Of a stretch of DNA of 64,000 nucleotides, positions 47,118 to 60,250 are shown in pieces; within the stretch, counting starts at the first letter, position 1, and every line of letters begins with the position of its first letter. A program made the position numbers and the translations under genes. Source of the stretch: Coptis chinensis (taxonomy: Eukaryota; Streptophyta; Magnoliopsida; Ranunculales; Ranunculaceae). The stretch lies in NCBI GenBank assembly GCA_015680905.1, contig CM027383.1:91594501-91658500 (forward strand), in the 5' to 3' direction. The notes under the pieces are model-generated. The model did no database searches and was not told the DNA's origin. It saw only the letters and a list, made by a program, of their open reading frames with translations.

Positions 47118-48354
47118 AGTGAAAATGAATTTTGCCTACCATCAGAAACAGGACCTTTAATGTTGAAAATAAGCAGAGACCAAACCAAAATTACATAGCC
47201 CATTTCAAAGCTCATAGACAAGTGTTTACAATATGTCTTATTTTCAAACCAGTAAAGTTACACCCACCCACTAATTTAACATTTTGACCTACTATTTAAA
47301 TCTATTGATGTGTCAAAAGTCCTAATCATTGATTTACATAGAGATACATGTCCGTGTGTATTGCAATGCAAACCAACATTATCCAAATAATCAGTCGCAA
47401 TAGTATGTCTAAAAGGAAAGTCTGTGTAACACTACTCCATTAAAAGAACTGTTGAAAAAAAATTCCAAAAAAATATCATGTAACAAAAAATTGGAAACTG
47501 GATCAAATGCATTGAACTAACCTAAAAACTTAATTAAAATGGATGCAACTATACTTAACTTAACTCAAAAAATAATTAACGAAAAATCGGAAACTTTATA
47601 TAAATGCATTGGGTTTTTTTTAAAATAAACAATGAGGCCAAAACGATTTTATGGACAACTCGATGTTTAGACGACTACACCATCACAAAACTCCAACCAA
47701 TTAATGGACCATGGGCCAAAGTTTGGGCTTTCGTAAAGTACATACATATTTAGAAGACTTTGGGCTTTTGACGTTATTCGTATATTTTTTGGGCTTAATA
47801 CACTATTCATACATACAAAATACACTCTAACGCTTTGTTCAAACAATGTTACAGCATATTCAAACAACATTATGCAAAGTTGCATACATGTTTGTAATAT
47901 TTTAACTATAAATTCCACAAACGTTGATAAATAGTAGCAGATAAATAATACTTCGGTTAATACAAGTTTTATCGTTCCAATTCTTTGATTCTTCTTCCAT
48001 CACAACTTAACGATTCAATAAGTGCAAGTTTATATATCAATAAAAAGTTCTTAATAAATAATACTCAGACCAAGGACACATTTAAAAAAAAAAAATTAAA
48101 CTCAACCACAATTAAATGAGTTAACAAACTTTATTATAAGCTATGTCTAAAATGCAATATAGCCCTAAGAAGTGCACTATGGGCCTAAGCGATAAAATTG
48201 GATTGTATGCATCAATTTAGTTCGTATTACAGATTACCAAATGGGCTTATGACTTAAGTACACATTTGTATACAACCCACATTTTAATATAGTTTTAAAG
48301 TAATATTTTTTATACATAATAATAAAATGGAAAAAAAATCATATAAAAATGGTC

Positions 48355-48384
48355 CCCGTTCGTTGAACGGGTCCAAAAATCTAG
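48355..48384 (+). mobile_element. Helitron 3' terminus
   Basis: A GC-rich hairpin with stem 'cccgttc'/'gaacggg' and loop 'gtt' (48355-48371), then 9 nt, then CTAG (48381-48384) followed by T. This is the standard plant Helitron 3' end, with insertion between A and T. It implies a Helitron extending leftward. Its 5' end is not certain. Confidence 0.65.
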
Positions 48385-50200
48385 TTACTATTTAATATTT
48401 TGCCACTTTTAAGGCCTTGGACAGCTTTTGTTGAGATCTCTCCAATAACCAGAACCCGAGCCTGGTGGAAACCGAAATCTGTGACAGGTCCAGCCCGTCC
48501 AACTTCATGCGTTGAGATCAGTAACTCTTGTTGGCGGATTCAAGTCCTAGACCTCTGGTATCATTACCCAGAGATTTTACCGACTTTGCTAGTTGACACC
48601 TGCGGCAAAAACGGCTTGCTTTACCACTCATGCATTTTCTTCTTTTCTACTAAAACGCCAAGTTTATAAGGGAAAATTCTCTTGTGGAAGACAAACACTT
48701 GAATTGGCACATAACAATTGAATTTTTGACTCAAATCTTAGTAGACACGTAAGTACATCCTAGACCCTCGTCCTAGTGTCTCATTAAATTCTACAAAGTT
48801 CTAATTGCTGTATAATTTTTGACCAATCTTTGGATTGTGAGACTATCTAGAGGCAGTCAAGCTACAAGAGTTCGAAAGTCCAAAGTTTGGGGCTAGGCTT
48901 TGGTTTAAACCAATGCCCAAAATATCGAATTCGATGAATATTTCGATGTACTCAAAAACCAATATATATTGAAAATATCAGAAATATATATTTTTTTGTT
49001 GACCAGTCAAAATTTTGCTTTGTATGTCGATATATCGATCAAAATCAACAATATTTGGTGAAAGTCAACAATATCAGTCAAAATCAATTATTTATATCGG
49101 ATATGTCGTATATATCGGTCGATATATATCATTATATCGAAAATTGTGATATATATCAGAGAAAAAAAGATTCAATATTCGGTTGAGATATATCGAATAT
49201 ATCTATATCTTTCACCTATAAAGAAAACTCCTCACATAACATTATTTTTTGGTTCAACTGGATTTTTTTCTTCCTATTTTGCCCCTAACCGTTTTCGCTT
49301 ATTTCAACTATTACAAAAGAAAAAATATGTAATAACTAATGGTAAAGAAAAAATATGTAATAACTGATGGTGGAACGCGTTAAAACATAATTTATATGAC
49401 CTACTAAAGACAAATTCACAAGTCAGATAATTTCTATATCGAAACTGCCCCTGGTGGTTTTCCATTATTTCAAGAATATATAAACAAAATAACGTAATAA
49501 GTGATGTAAAGGATGGGTACAAACGTAAGCATGCTTACTGTATCTCATATCTTTTGCTATTATCTCTTTCTCCTCAATATCTCATCTCTCTTTTCTCTCC
49601 CTCTCTCTCTCTTAATAAATTAATATCTCATCTCATCTTTTCCTCAATATCTCATATCTCTTTCTATCTCTCTTTATTCTTTCTCCTCCATATCTCACAT
49701 CTCTTTCACAGTTTCACCATCACATCCAAAATTTCAAAGTTTCTAAATTTAAATTCCGGATGAAATTTTGATATATTATAAAATTTGAAATTTACATTAT
49801 TTTACACCACAAATTCAACATATTTACATTCGTGAACTTATATCTTGATTTGGAATTTTGGGATCGGTTTAATTTTGTAAACGAGAGTGAGATCGGGTTC
49901 TGATTATTTATATTTGAACTTTTTGGTTTAATTGAGTTTTTATCTACACATCAGTCTATTGGGGTGAGTGTATATTTCAGCTGAGTTTTTAATCGAATTG
50001 AGCTCTCATTTATGCAATTATGCATTATTCTGTCTATGCATGATTCAACATTTATATCTCCTTTATATATGTTCACATGCAAAATAACAAAATTGTATAG
50101 TGGATAATCAAAGACCATTAATACTGAGTAGTGGAGAATGCTCTCAGTGACCCACGTCAGCCCCTCTTTTTTCTCTAAGACTGACACATCAGATTTTTCA
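48385..50200. other. Intergenic, CT-rich and ATCG-rich patches
   Basis: 48910-49210 is dense in 'atatatcg' motifs and related in wording to 56880-56940, probably an old repeat. 49550-49700 has degenerate 'cctcaatatctcatctctc' repeats. No gene supported. Confidence 0.4.
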
Positions 50201-52935
50201 TAAAAAAAGGAATTCTACGCCCTTTTTTACCAATTTCAATTGTTCGTGACCCAAAATAGATAAACTCTTTTTTCAATTCTACAAACTCCCAAATCTCCAA
50301 AAAAAAAAAATCATCTCTTCAAACCCTTTCTCTTATTTTTCTCTTCTTCCAAAATTAACTAAGAATGATAGAGCACTTCCAAATCACTTGCAGTGAAAAC
50401 AAAATACCTTTTTATTAAGATGTTACACAAAAATACTACACGGTCACCGGACAAGAGAGAAGCAAGCACGCCACAAACAAAGACTTTTTCTTCATCCGCT
50501 CTCTTGAAACACCATTTTCATTGATCACACACACCAATGAGGCTTGGTTTATATTCTTTACACTCCAAAATTGTTTTCACCATGATCATGCATTGAATCT
50601 GAACTGTTCAAAAGATTCTATTTCTTGCTTTCGGGGATTTGTGATCTGGGCCAAACAGAAGTCCATACTTGTGTCGAACACATTCATCTCCAAAAGAATA
50701 GGGATGCCTACTGTCTTGAAACTAAAACCTTCACCAACTTGGTACATAACCTCTTTGTGAAGTCACAAAATTTATGATGCCTCTCCAGAAAAGGTGAATA
50801 GTATGGAAGAAATAATTGGATGGCATTCAAGAGCCTTTGGATAGACTTCCTTGACCGGACGGACCTCCCGCATAGATTTGGCATCACTCTGAAATCCTGA
50901 AATAATCAGTTGCCTTACTACCTTCAAACAAAACAGCCACCTCTCACACGTTAGATAGAGATCATCTTGATGTTCAACAGAGCATTTGATGCAAAGCTCG
51001 GGTAAGCAGAGAAAGCACTCTCGATTTACCGCCAATCATTCCGTGAAGTCCCTTGGCCTGATTTTATCGCTTGGTATGATTGCATCCTTTGGTCGCTTTG
51101 CAGAAGGATTAGCTTTGAAGAGTTACATGGATGCCTTTTCAAAACGGATTTATAGAACTATATGTGATGACCGATGAAGGATTATGGCATAAAAGGATCT
51201 TGGACAAGACTATATTGCTTTGAGGACTATGACTATCCATATTATTTCAAGTCATTTGTCCCTTTGAAGAATGGTGAGCTCTTACTTGGAAGAAGGTGGC
51301 TATAGTGGGCAAAGCCTTCGTGAAGTAATCCTTTTAAAAAGAAAGAAGGTATCGTGTTTTTTCGACGTTCTTATCCTTCCATAGTAGCTACTTAAGTAAA
51401 ACAATTATCTCAATTGCTTCGATTATGAGGGCTACAACTAGCAAAGGAATTCGGGATGAAGAGGAGGCAAGAAGAAGCAAAAGAACTAGGATCGAAAGTT
51501 TATTATCATTAAGGATCGGACCTCGGGCAATGTTTGAATGATCATGCGGTGATGGTTTATTTAGCTAATTCGATAAAGAGTCCGAGCGTCGTTATTGACA
51601 ACAACGAAGTAGAAAAATAGATATTTCGGCATTGTTATTTCGCTCTTTTTTGGAATAAGTGGGAGGATATCTCAAATGAAATTCCTCGATCTAGAGTAAG
51701 ACGCTTTGAAGACAGCTCCTTCAGAGTTTGGTAGAGAACCATAAAATCCCGCGTGAGATGTAAGAACATCGGCCGGAAAATTGTTGTGCTAAAGACTGAA
51801 AAAGAGCTCGCCATTCTCTTGGATAATCAACGCGAGCAATTTTTGAAATAAGAACGGCTACCATATTTTAATCCTTTGTTTGGTTGATTATTAAGAGTTG
51901 GTTCCCTCATATAATAAGTTTTAAGTTATACAAAACTGTTGATTTTTGCTTTTGTAGGATTTGAGTGTCGTTAAAGACTGTTGGCTGAGAACACATATGA
52001 TATAGCGTATGGCGCCTAAGCTCAATGGAAGGAGAAGTTGTCTCTTTAGCGACTCTGCTTATGGTGGTACCGGAGAAGGTGACAGATTCGATTATGGTTT
52101 TGAGGCCGGATGGAGGATTGGCTTTCGAAAGACATGATAACCATCTATGAATGTGCTATACGAGAAGTGTTGTGTCTTGGTCGAAAGAGGGTTCATTTAA
52201 AGTGTCAAGAAGGAGGCTTGGATTGATGAGTAGAACTCGAGAAAAGAAATTTCTTGCTCATTGAGATTGAGTTGCTGCAGGTTATTCGATGCTTCATTCT
52301 TGCAAAGGCCCGACCGCCCGAGTCACCTCACCGCTTATTCTTGCTTTCGCCGTAAAAATATAAATATACATAGGAAGGTTGTAATTATTAAAAGTCATTT
52401 TGACAATTACCTTAATGTTAGATTGTCAGAAACAAAGATTATCCTATTCATTTAACAATTAATCTAGGAATTTAGAAGTGGTAAATGACATGAGATGAGG
52501 GACACCTAACTTATTCATCTGAAGTGAAAAATGGCCTAAGGTATTATCTGAATTTTAATAATTAAGCAAATGAACATAAAATAATGGTACTAAGGATGAG
52601 AAGACAAATCAAACATGGCATTTTGGAGGCAAAATTATGAGGAGCAATGTGAATGTCTGGATGAGATAGTATTTTGAACTATTGTTTAAGGTGTGCAATG
52701 AAGAAGTTGTAAAGCTTCTTTCGGTACCAACATTGATGTAAATGAAAAACAGACAAAGAAGGAAACTGCATTGCTACCTCAAACCGCTCAATACTAAGAT
52801 TCCCGTGTTTGGTGAATTTTATGTCTCAAGTGCATTGCTATCTGAATAGCGGTTCATGGTTAAAATCTCTCATGCGGGACACATATTTTTTTTTTCTTAT
52901 CTTGTTAAGATTGTGGCGTTTGCTTAATGATAATC
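50201..52935. other. Degenerate coding-like debris, unassigned
   Basis: Several short plus-strand segments look coding (for example 'FREVPWPDFIAWYDCILWSL' near 51040-51100, and 'ARVTSPLILAFAVKI' near 52320) but no domain could be named and stops are frequent. Probably pseudogene pieces. Confidence 0.3.
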
Positions 52936-52944
52936 GTAGGATTC

Positions 52945-53040
52945 CATTTCGCTCCTCAAACGTGGAGCCAATGTGAGCCGAGAAACAAGTTGGGGTGACC
53001 CCCTCCACCTTGTCGCTTCCGGTGGTTATTTCCAAGCACT
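52945..53040 (+). pseudogene. Ankyrin-repeat remnant
   Basis: One frame reads 'LLKRGANVSRETSWGDPLHL' and continues 'VASGGYFQALQV', matching the ankyrin consensus (LL..GANV…G.TPLHLAA..G…). Only one repeat is evident before a stop. The following open frame (53087-53347) has no ankyrin signature. Confidence 0.45.
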
Positions 53041-53929
53041 CCAAGTATAAGGGACTGCTCCCTCCGGTAGTCTTTTTGCCTCGTACTTGGACAAGTCATA
53101 CAAATATTCCAATACATTGAAATTGAAAATCAGTGTTTGTTATCCCAAATATGTTCCGGATCCTCCTCCTAAAAGATCCAGATTAGCGTTGATGCAATTT
53201 CATAAACTCAAGAACCAAAGAATAACCTTTCATGTAAACCCTATTCCTATTCCTATTCATGTCTTTTTACTTGAGGAGTATTACCATCTTCCACGCTTAA
53301 TCCGACCCTTTGAAGAATTGCGAAAGGGAGATTCTCGAAGGCCTTGACTTCTCCGGTGGAGATGGTACCGGTGAGATCGAGAATCTGCCCTTGCCAAGAT
53401 GTGTTGAAGACATCACGACTTAAACACGCGGACTTAGGTAGACTTCGAAGAGTTGTTAAGCCAAGATGATGGGGTGGCAATGGGTGGAGAAGGGAAAAGC
53501 AAAAGACATCAAGTAAGTAACAACATCATTATCAACTATTTAAGCTATATATCGAAGATCTACTTTCATGACAATAATATCAACTTTCTACAAGAGATTA
53601 AAATCTGACATATGCCCATACCTTGAGTTGGCTCAACTTTCCGTTTTTTGAATGGAGGATCTCTCTTTGGTTTATGGGTTGTCCTTCTTGAATTTATTAG
53701 CAAAACGTATCAATGTTGTTGATCAGGGTAAAATTAAATAAAAGAGGGCGTTAATGAGGCTGGGAGTGGAAATCACAAGATACACCAGAATCTTTAAGAT
53801 ACCGCACAGGAGTAGCTCAGGAACTACTCCTCTTCAGGGGGTTCTGTACTGCAAGCCTCAATTTTGATCAACTCTATAAATTTTGTGTGGACGACTTTTT
53901 AAGCAAAAATCTTGATTTTATTGTATTTT

Positions 53930-54838
53930 GATTTTTGGCATGGTTATTAAAGGTATTGTGGTTAAAACTGCATAGAGAGAGGTGAAGAAGTCTGACACAA
54001 TCCAAAATGTGAGAACTGAATTTTCAAAATTGGAAGGTATATCTATGATAAATCTGAAGAGTTTGTTGCGGGAGATTGGCTTCAGAATGAGCAAAAGGTT
54101 GTTGATTATGACATAAAGAATGGCTTCAATCATCGTGTCTTCCGGATTCAGGATTCAACAAAAATACATGTAAAGATGTTGCAGATCGGGAAGCCAATAA
54201 CACTTGATGTGGATATGAGGGACACATCCTTACTATCAAGCGTAGGATACAGAACAAGGAGGGTATCTCTGTTGGCCAACAAGAGCTTTTCTACTTAGGA
54301 GAAGAACTGGATGATGGTCGAACGATTGCAAGTTATAACATTGAGGGAGGGTCAACAATTTATGCAGTCTTTTCGTTTGGGAGATACAATGCTAATATCG
54401 GTTACTACTTGAAAAAAATAGAACTTTTAGTCTTAAAGTGAAAAGATGGTTTACTGGTTCGAATGTCAAGTTCCCCGATTGAAAGCATGGTGGGGATCCC
54501 AATTGGCAAAACGTAAACCCGGCTTGACAAGGTGGAGCTGGAGAATGATATGACTTTAGCAAACTTACATTTTTCAGAAGGACAGACATTGAATTTGAGG
54601 AGTGACAGCATGCAAATATTCATTAGGGTGCCTTCAGGTAAATTGATTAATTACAGAGGATGGATCTTATACCGTTCAAAATGTGCAAGAAATGATTGAA
54701 GAGCAGGAGGGAATACATATAAGGTCGCAAAGGCTCATCTACGGTGCGATGCAGTTTGAGCCTTCGCGCAGTTTGGACGACTACAATATTAAGGAAGACG
54801 CCACAATTCATTTGGTTCTTCGTCTATGTGGGTGTTAG
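53930..54838 (+). pseudogene. Divergent polyubiquitin-like pseudogene
   Basis: At least three ubiquitin-like units can be read in order across frames. A poor first unit ('TIQNVRTEFSKLEGI') is followed by one with 'TIKRRIQNKEGISVGQQELF' and 'GEELDDGRTIASYNIEGGST', and a last one with 'SMQIFIRVPSG', 'TVQNVQEMIEEQEGIHIRSQ' and 'SLDDYNIKEDATIHLVLRLC'. These align with ubiquitin's DTIxNVKxKIQxKEGI, DGRTLxDYNIQ and STLHLVLRLRGG blocks. The final unit ends GC rather than GG, so the processing site is lost. Several stops and frame changes occur. Divergence from ubiquitin is far beyond what a working polyubiquitin gene tolerates, so it is either old or derived from a ubiquitin-like paralogue. Confidence 0.75.
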
Positions 54839-54839
54839 A

Positions 54840-55700
54840 TAAAGATAATTGTTAATCTTTTGGTTGAATTAGTTGATTTGATAGAAGGTATTGTACGTTT
54901 TAGCATATTGTTCTTATTACTTAGAAGCTTTTTAGAATTTTATTTCTATGCAATTTAAAAGTTGGGTCTTTGCTTTTGGGGTTTTCATTTGTTTTTTTAT
55001 AGTTAAACTTTGGTATTTGGACTCAAGTTTTAGTAGATTGTTTAATTTCTTTGACACTTATAGGCCACATTATTAGCATGGCTTTCAAAAAGTAAAAAAA
55101 TTACATAATAAGCAATTAGTGTTGTAATATATTATGAGGCTTCAAATGGGGTATATAACGGTGCATTTAGATTGATTGTTTTATTCTTTTTTTTTTTATA
55201 ATGGATCGCTACAGTGCTACTCTTCTCAACCATGCCTAAATCCTTAGAAAGAGAGCTGGAAACAACTATGGCAGCCGTGTAGCTAGAACCACGATAAGAT
55301 ATACTCAGTTGATAGTTAGTTTAATTGGATTGAGGGAGTATTGAACATTGCTGATAATCAGGTTCTTTCTAATTATAAATTAGAGTGCTATCAACTGGAT
55401 GTTCCTAATTAGTATTCCCATTACCATATGATTCTCCAAAACCTCATAAGGTATGAACATATTGATGTAAGAATGATATTTTTATCCTTTAAGTGAAACC
55501 GATTTATTAGCATCTTAAAAGGATAGACTATAACTCCCTATATCGATCAATAGTACACGGTATTGCACGAGATCATAAAATATGATAGCTATAAATATAT
55601 CAGGTGGAGAGATTTATCTATATTGATAGTCTTGATGAAGATAAATGGAGAATTTATGTGAATTTGAGGAATTACAATTTTTTTTTTTTTTTTTAATTGT
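54840..55700. other. Gene-free AT-rich stretch
   Basis: No supported gene. Poly-T tracts occur near 55680-55695 and 55743-55755. Confidence 0.4.
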
Positions 55701-55774
55701 GGGTTGGTAGAACAAAAGAGACATAATTCTATGTTACTCCATTTTTTTTTTTTTAATAATTTTAGGATATAAAG

Positions 55775-56215
55775 GGGTTCAAGGTTCCTCCTTAGATTGC
55801 GCTTTTCATCTCATTTAGAAATGTATGGAACCCCTGTCCAACATTATTTAATTTTCTATTTTTCAAGTGAATTTGAAGTAAAATTTTTAGATGACTTCTC
55901 ATTTCCAAGGCAAATATAGCTATTCTAACATAAATTACTATTTCAGGTCATGTGGATGGCACCCCGACTAAGTTTGAACTTGGATATTTTCATGTCAGGC
56001 AGGATTCAAGGTTCCTCCTTAGATTGTGTTTTCATTTCATTTAGTGATGTATGCAACTCCTGTCCGACAAAATGTAATCTTCTATTTCCAAATGAATTTC
56101 CATGAAAATTTTCGAGCAGCTTATAATTTCTAGAAAATACAACTATTCCAACAGTATGATTATTGTTTCATGTCACGTGGACGTGCCACTTGTATAATTT
56201 GAACTTAGCCTTACA
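55775..56215. repeat. Diverged direct duplication, about 210 bp
   Basis: Two copies start 'aaggttcctccttagattg' (about 55780 and 56008) and keep the same order of blocks, including 'cctgtcc' and 'caggtcatgtgga'/'catgtcacgtgga', through to 'ttgaactta/ttgaacttg'. Identity is roughly three quarters by eye. Confidence 0.7.
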
Positions 56216-56681
56216 CACTCTCTCAATGCCTATTCGATCAGTGTCATTCGATCTTCAACCTCACCACCCACCAAATAAAGTTCTTTCCCATGGTAAGTTC
56301 TTCCTCAAGGTAAGATAATCACTTTGCTTCAGAGATATATTATTATACGTTTTTACAACTCTTAAGATCTGTGCTTTAAAGATAATCACTTTGTTGGGTG
56401 GTTATATAACGTTTTCCAAGTATATCAGAATTGTTAAAGATTTGTTGCCCAAGGTTTACGTCTCTGTCATGACTCACGAGGTCAATTTCCAATTAGTAGA
56501 GCTCCTGTTATTTGGTTTAATTTGTTCTTATTATGGAATCAAATTCCTAGGTTTTCTTCATCTCTTCAATTCCCTATAAAGTATATGTCAAAATGTGGCC
56601 CTTATTTTCTTCATTTCATTGTGTTATTTAGGACAATAATACTTCCAAAAAAATTAGAAAAACATAAACCCATCAAACAAA

Positions 56682-56682
<1 letters not shown>

Positions 56683-56760
<78 letters not shown>
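56683..56760 (+). repeat. (TA)n microsatellite
   Basis: About 39 uninterrupted TA units. A second shorter TA run lies at 57188-57210. Confidence 0.95.
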
Positions 56761-56763
<3 letters not shown>

Positions 56764-56839
56764 AGTGAATGCTATCAATTATATTATTTATTCAAGTGGA
56801 TTTTAGGTTTTTGAGTCATTAGCTATCTATGTAGCAAGT

Positions 56840-56867
56840 CCGGCCATAGGCCGGGCCAAATGGCTAG
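56840..56867 (+). mobile_element. Helitron 3' terminus (second)
   Basis: Hairpin stem 'ccggcc'/'ggccgg' with loop 'ata' (56840-56854), then 9 nt, then CTAG (56864-56867) followed by TT. Same geometry as the terminus at 48384. The body would extend leftward. The 5' end was not identified. Confidence 0.65.
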
Positions 56868-57448
56868 TTATATATAATAGCCTAAAAAAAACAATATATA
56901 TCGGTAATATATTGGACATATAGGCGATATTTTGGGCCTTTACTTTAAACTTCATTGTCTGCTCTCTATATTCGATTCATCTGAATTGAGCAACAAGTCT
57001 ATAGCCAGGACTACGATTTTCCAATTAGAGGGTCCACCATGTGGAATTCTAAGTGTCAATCACCACTCGATTTCATCAATCTCATCATTCTAAACCTTTT
57101 AACGTCCCATCTTTCCCTAAATTTCTTTCTTCTTTTTCCTCTCCCGAAAACCCTCTCCATCTCACAAAAAAACGTTCTTTTTACATCTATATATATATAT
57201 ATATATATATGAGATATATACTGATTAAATTCCTCAGCATAGTCTATTAGTCAAGAACCTAGCCTATAGAGATTCTGTTGATAGTAATCCAGAGAACGAA
57301 CCAATAATAGGGAGAAAGAGAGAGTTAGAAGAAAAGACGAGAAAGACAAACATCCCCCTCATCCACTTACACAAAACTAAAAACAAATCAAATCCCAAAC
57401 AACATAAGAAAACTCAAACACCCACTTCAAAGACCACAGAGAACTCTT

Positions 57449-58060
57449 ATGGATTCAATATCAGGAGGTGGATCAACAGATATGAACATAACTGAAGGTT
57501 CATCAGCTGCAACAGGAGAAAGAGGTGTCGTCGTCGAACGATCTTCATCCGTTCCGCTTAGTCGTTACGAGTCACAAAAGAGAAGAGACTGGAACACTTT
57601 CTTACAGTACTTGAAGAACCACAAGCCACCATTATCACTAGCTAGATGTAGTGGTGCACATGTTATTGAGTTCTTGAAGTATCTAGACCAGTTTGGAAAA
57701 ACTAAGGTGCATTTATTAGGGTGTGCTTATTATGGACACCCAAATCCACAAGCACCATGTCCTTGTCCATTAAAACAAGCTTGGGGAAGTCTTGACGCAC
57801 TTATTGGAAGGTTGAGAGCTGCTTATGAGGAGAATGATGGGAAGCCTGAGGCGAACCCGTTTGGTGCAAGAGCAGTTAGGATTTATTTGAGAGAAGTGAG
57901 AGAAAGCCAAGCGAAAGCGAGGGGGATTCCTTATGAGAAAAAGAAACGGAAGAGACCAACAACTTCTACAGCTATGGCTCAAGTGGTTGAGAGCGGAGGT
58001 GTTGGACAGTCTTCTTCGGATGTCGGTGTTGTTACTATTGCTTCTAATATTACTGCATAG
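57449..58060 (+). CDS. LSH: ALOG-domain transcription factor (LSH family)
   Basis: A single-exon gene of 203 residues with a clear ATG and TAG. The ALOG domain spans about residues 37-164: [32 protein letters not shown], the zinc-ribbon insert (C92, H97, C104, C106 in [19 protein letters not shown]), [18 protein letters not shown] and [20 protein letters not shown] nuclear localisation signal KKKRKRP (164-170) follows, then a Ser/Val-rich tail without further domains. ALOG proteins are plant nuclear DNA-binding regulators of organ boundaries, meristem fate and light-dependent hypocotyl growth. The '[20 protein letters not shown]' end is closest to the LSH6/LSH10-like group by memory. The long AT-rich upstream leader contains a (TA)n tract. 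Intact. Confidence 0.95.
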   Translation: MDSISGGGSTDMNITEGSSAATGERGVVVERSSSVPLSRYESQKRRDWNTFLQYLKNHKPPLSLARCSGAHVIEFLKYLDQFGKTKVHLLGCAYYGHPNPQAPCPCPLKQAWGSLDALIGRLRAAYEENDGKPEANPFGARAVRIYLREVRESQAKARGIPYEKKKRKRPTTSTAMAQVVESGGVGQSSSDVGVVTIASNITA

Positions 58061-59890
58061 CTTCATTTGTTATTCAGTCGTAAATTAAATTGTATCCACA
58101 TATATATGTTACTAATTGTTGTCCATCATCATGACACTTCGAACTGTTCGAAGTACTCTCTCTCTCTCTCTCACACACACACAGAAACATGCATGTACTG
58201 ATGTACACAAACCAAGCTAGCTATCATATATAGTTGCATCTCTCTGGATCGAGTCTGGTCATACATGCCAGTCAGAAACCCAATTTCATTAACTACTTTT
58301 CAGACCCTCATACACCAAAACCACACAATCAAACATACTCAATTACTCATCATGACTGACGCACCATTGAGATCACTTCAATTAAGATAGTTGAAGTGTT
58401 GGAAATCTTGGAACAACAAAACAGACTCTGATTAATTACTCTCATGGTCATGAATGTTAATAAGAACAATATTGAATTGGTTCTTTTTGTTCGTCCTTTT
58501 ATCTTAGGTTACTTAGTAACTTAGGTAGTTAGGTGTTTAAGGTCGACTGAAAAGACCTCCAGTTGATATCTTTGGAACTTTGTCCACTGTTTTTCTTTCT
58601 TTTTAAACATAATCCATGTAGAGAGATAAATGTATGTATCATAACTCTTTAATAAAATGGACGAAATTTATGTCAATCTCTTCATCGAAATTCTCTATTG
58701 CTCCAATTAAGAATTAGACAGAACAACGTGTTCCTATTCTTTTCTCTCTTTGCTATACATGATTCGTTAATCTATTCATTTCAGTCTGCGCGGTTGAGTA
58801 ACCATTTAGATGAAAATCATATATAAAAGTTGTAATCGATCAACCAAATACCTACGCATAGTGACATGGTAGTGCGTTTACTAGCTGGTCTACTAATGTC
58901 TAATGGTAATTCAGATTCTAGTCGTTCTTTTCTCCTTTTACAATGATGGAACAAGTAAGGAGAATATATCAGTGCTCAATCTAGAATCGATTTTCCACCA
59001 CTTATATATATATATATACTATATATTCTCTCCAATATATTGGAAACAGTAGGAAAAGAGCGAGCAGTATCATATCACAACCATGGGCCAGTTTTTAAAT
59101 TATTGAAATATGTTTAGGCTCGATTCCTATTGCAACACAAGCAAACATGAGAGACAGCTAGAAAGAAACCAAACAAGCCTAAGTAACTTGGTTACTTAGT
59201 CAGTAGAGATGATATATTTTCTTTTGGGATTAGAACCATTCTAGTAAATACTTACACGAGCATTGCATGCTACTGAGCTTTTTTTTTTTTTGGGTTTGTT
59301 TTGTTGGTTGTTTTTATCACCACAACTTGATCCCATGACCAGTCAGTAGTCAACCACACTACCAACGGATCACTGGGTCGTAGTTGCTACTGAGCTGATT
59401 AGTGAATAAAAGGGAAGGCTGAACCCCTTATGTTACCCTAGCATTCCCAATGGCGTACTTACATTTAAGTTGATTACTTGAGAGTTGAGAGCGAGATATT
59501 ACTTGCAAACTTGCAGTGGCTTTGTTTTAATGCTTTTTGAGTGGGGAATGGAGATTCCGGCAGTCCTTCACTGTCCAAGTCATGTCTGATGAGCTATATA
59601 CTTCCGTATAATTCAAAACTTCTATAATTGCCTCATTTGCTTAAAATTCAACTCTCTGGTCCCCACCAAAATCATGTAGAATTACACGTAGGGCTTTACT
59701 AAAGTATTTTTTTTTCGGGCATTACTAAAGTAAAATGACCCACCCTGATTTTCTATGTAGCGATAGTGTGATACACAGATCCATGGGATTTGGTTAGCTC
59801 ACTTTACAGTTTTCTTAAATTCCAGGAAAAAGGCACCTACCACTACAATGCCGATTCTAAACAAATGATAAACAGATGTATCCCTCAACC
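58061..59890. other. Downstream of LSH gene, no gene seen
   Basis: A (CT)n(CA)n run lies at about 58155-58183. Around 59290-59390 the minus strand has tRNA-like A-box/B-box wording ('gggatcaagttgtgg'), a possible tRNA-derived SINE, too weak to call. No coding region supported. Confidence 0.4.
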
Positions 59891-59894
59891 ATAT

Positions 59895-60250
59895 CAATTC
59901 GTAACGCAGTAAAAATTCGGAAAATATTCAAATAAAATTTGAGTTTTGATAAGAATTCGTTTTTTCAATCAATTCAAATTAAAAAAAATGAAAATGACAA
60001 AAGTTTAGTTCGTAAATAAATTCGAGTATAATACAAAGTTAAAAATAAAAAATTAAAAATACGAGAAAATTTGACAGCAGACTTATAGTGAAAATACGAT
60101 AAATTCGAAAATTATTCACGATAATTCCGAATCATTGAAAAATACGATATTGAAAAATACGATAATTCCGTATCATTGAAAAATACGACATTTTTAAAAG
60201 GTTTTTAAATTAAACAATAAATTCGCGAATTATTCACCGAATTGCTAACT
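59895..60250. repeat. AT-rich MITE-like repeat with AATTCG ends
   Basis: The left side reads 'caattcgtaacgcagtaaaa' and the inverted right side 'gcaattcggtgaataattcg'. The interior is packed with 'aaatacgataattccg' motifs. Possibly an hAT-type MITE related to 30590-31060. No clear target duplication. Confidence 0.35.

Noticed and set aside
48400-48669. Plus-strand 89-codon frame
   Set aside because: Opens just after the Helitron end with no motif. A 'ggattcaagtcc' B-box-like word hints at an old tRNA-related repeat instead of a protein.
56522-57250. Frames ending in Tyr-Ile repeats
   Set aside because: Translation of (TA)n microsatellites.
57770-58066. Minus-strand frame over the ALOG gene
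   Set aside because: Antisense shadow. The plus-strand ALOG protein explains the sequence fully.
59290-59390. tRNA-derived SINE on the minus strand
   Set aside because: B-box-like wording is present, but no convincing A box spacing, tail or target duplication.
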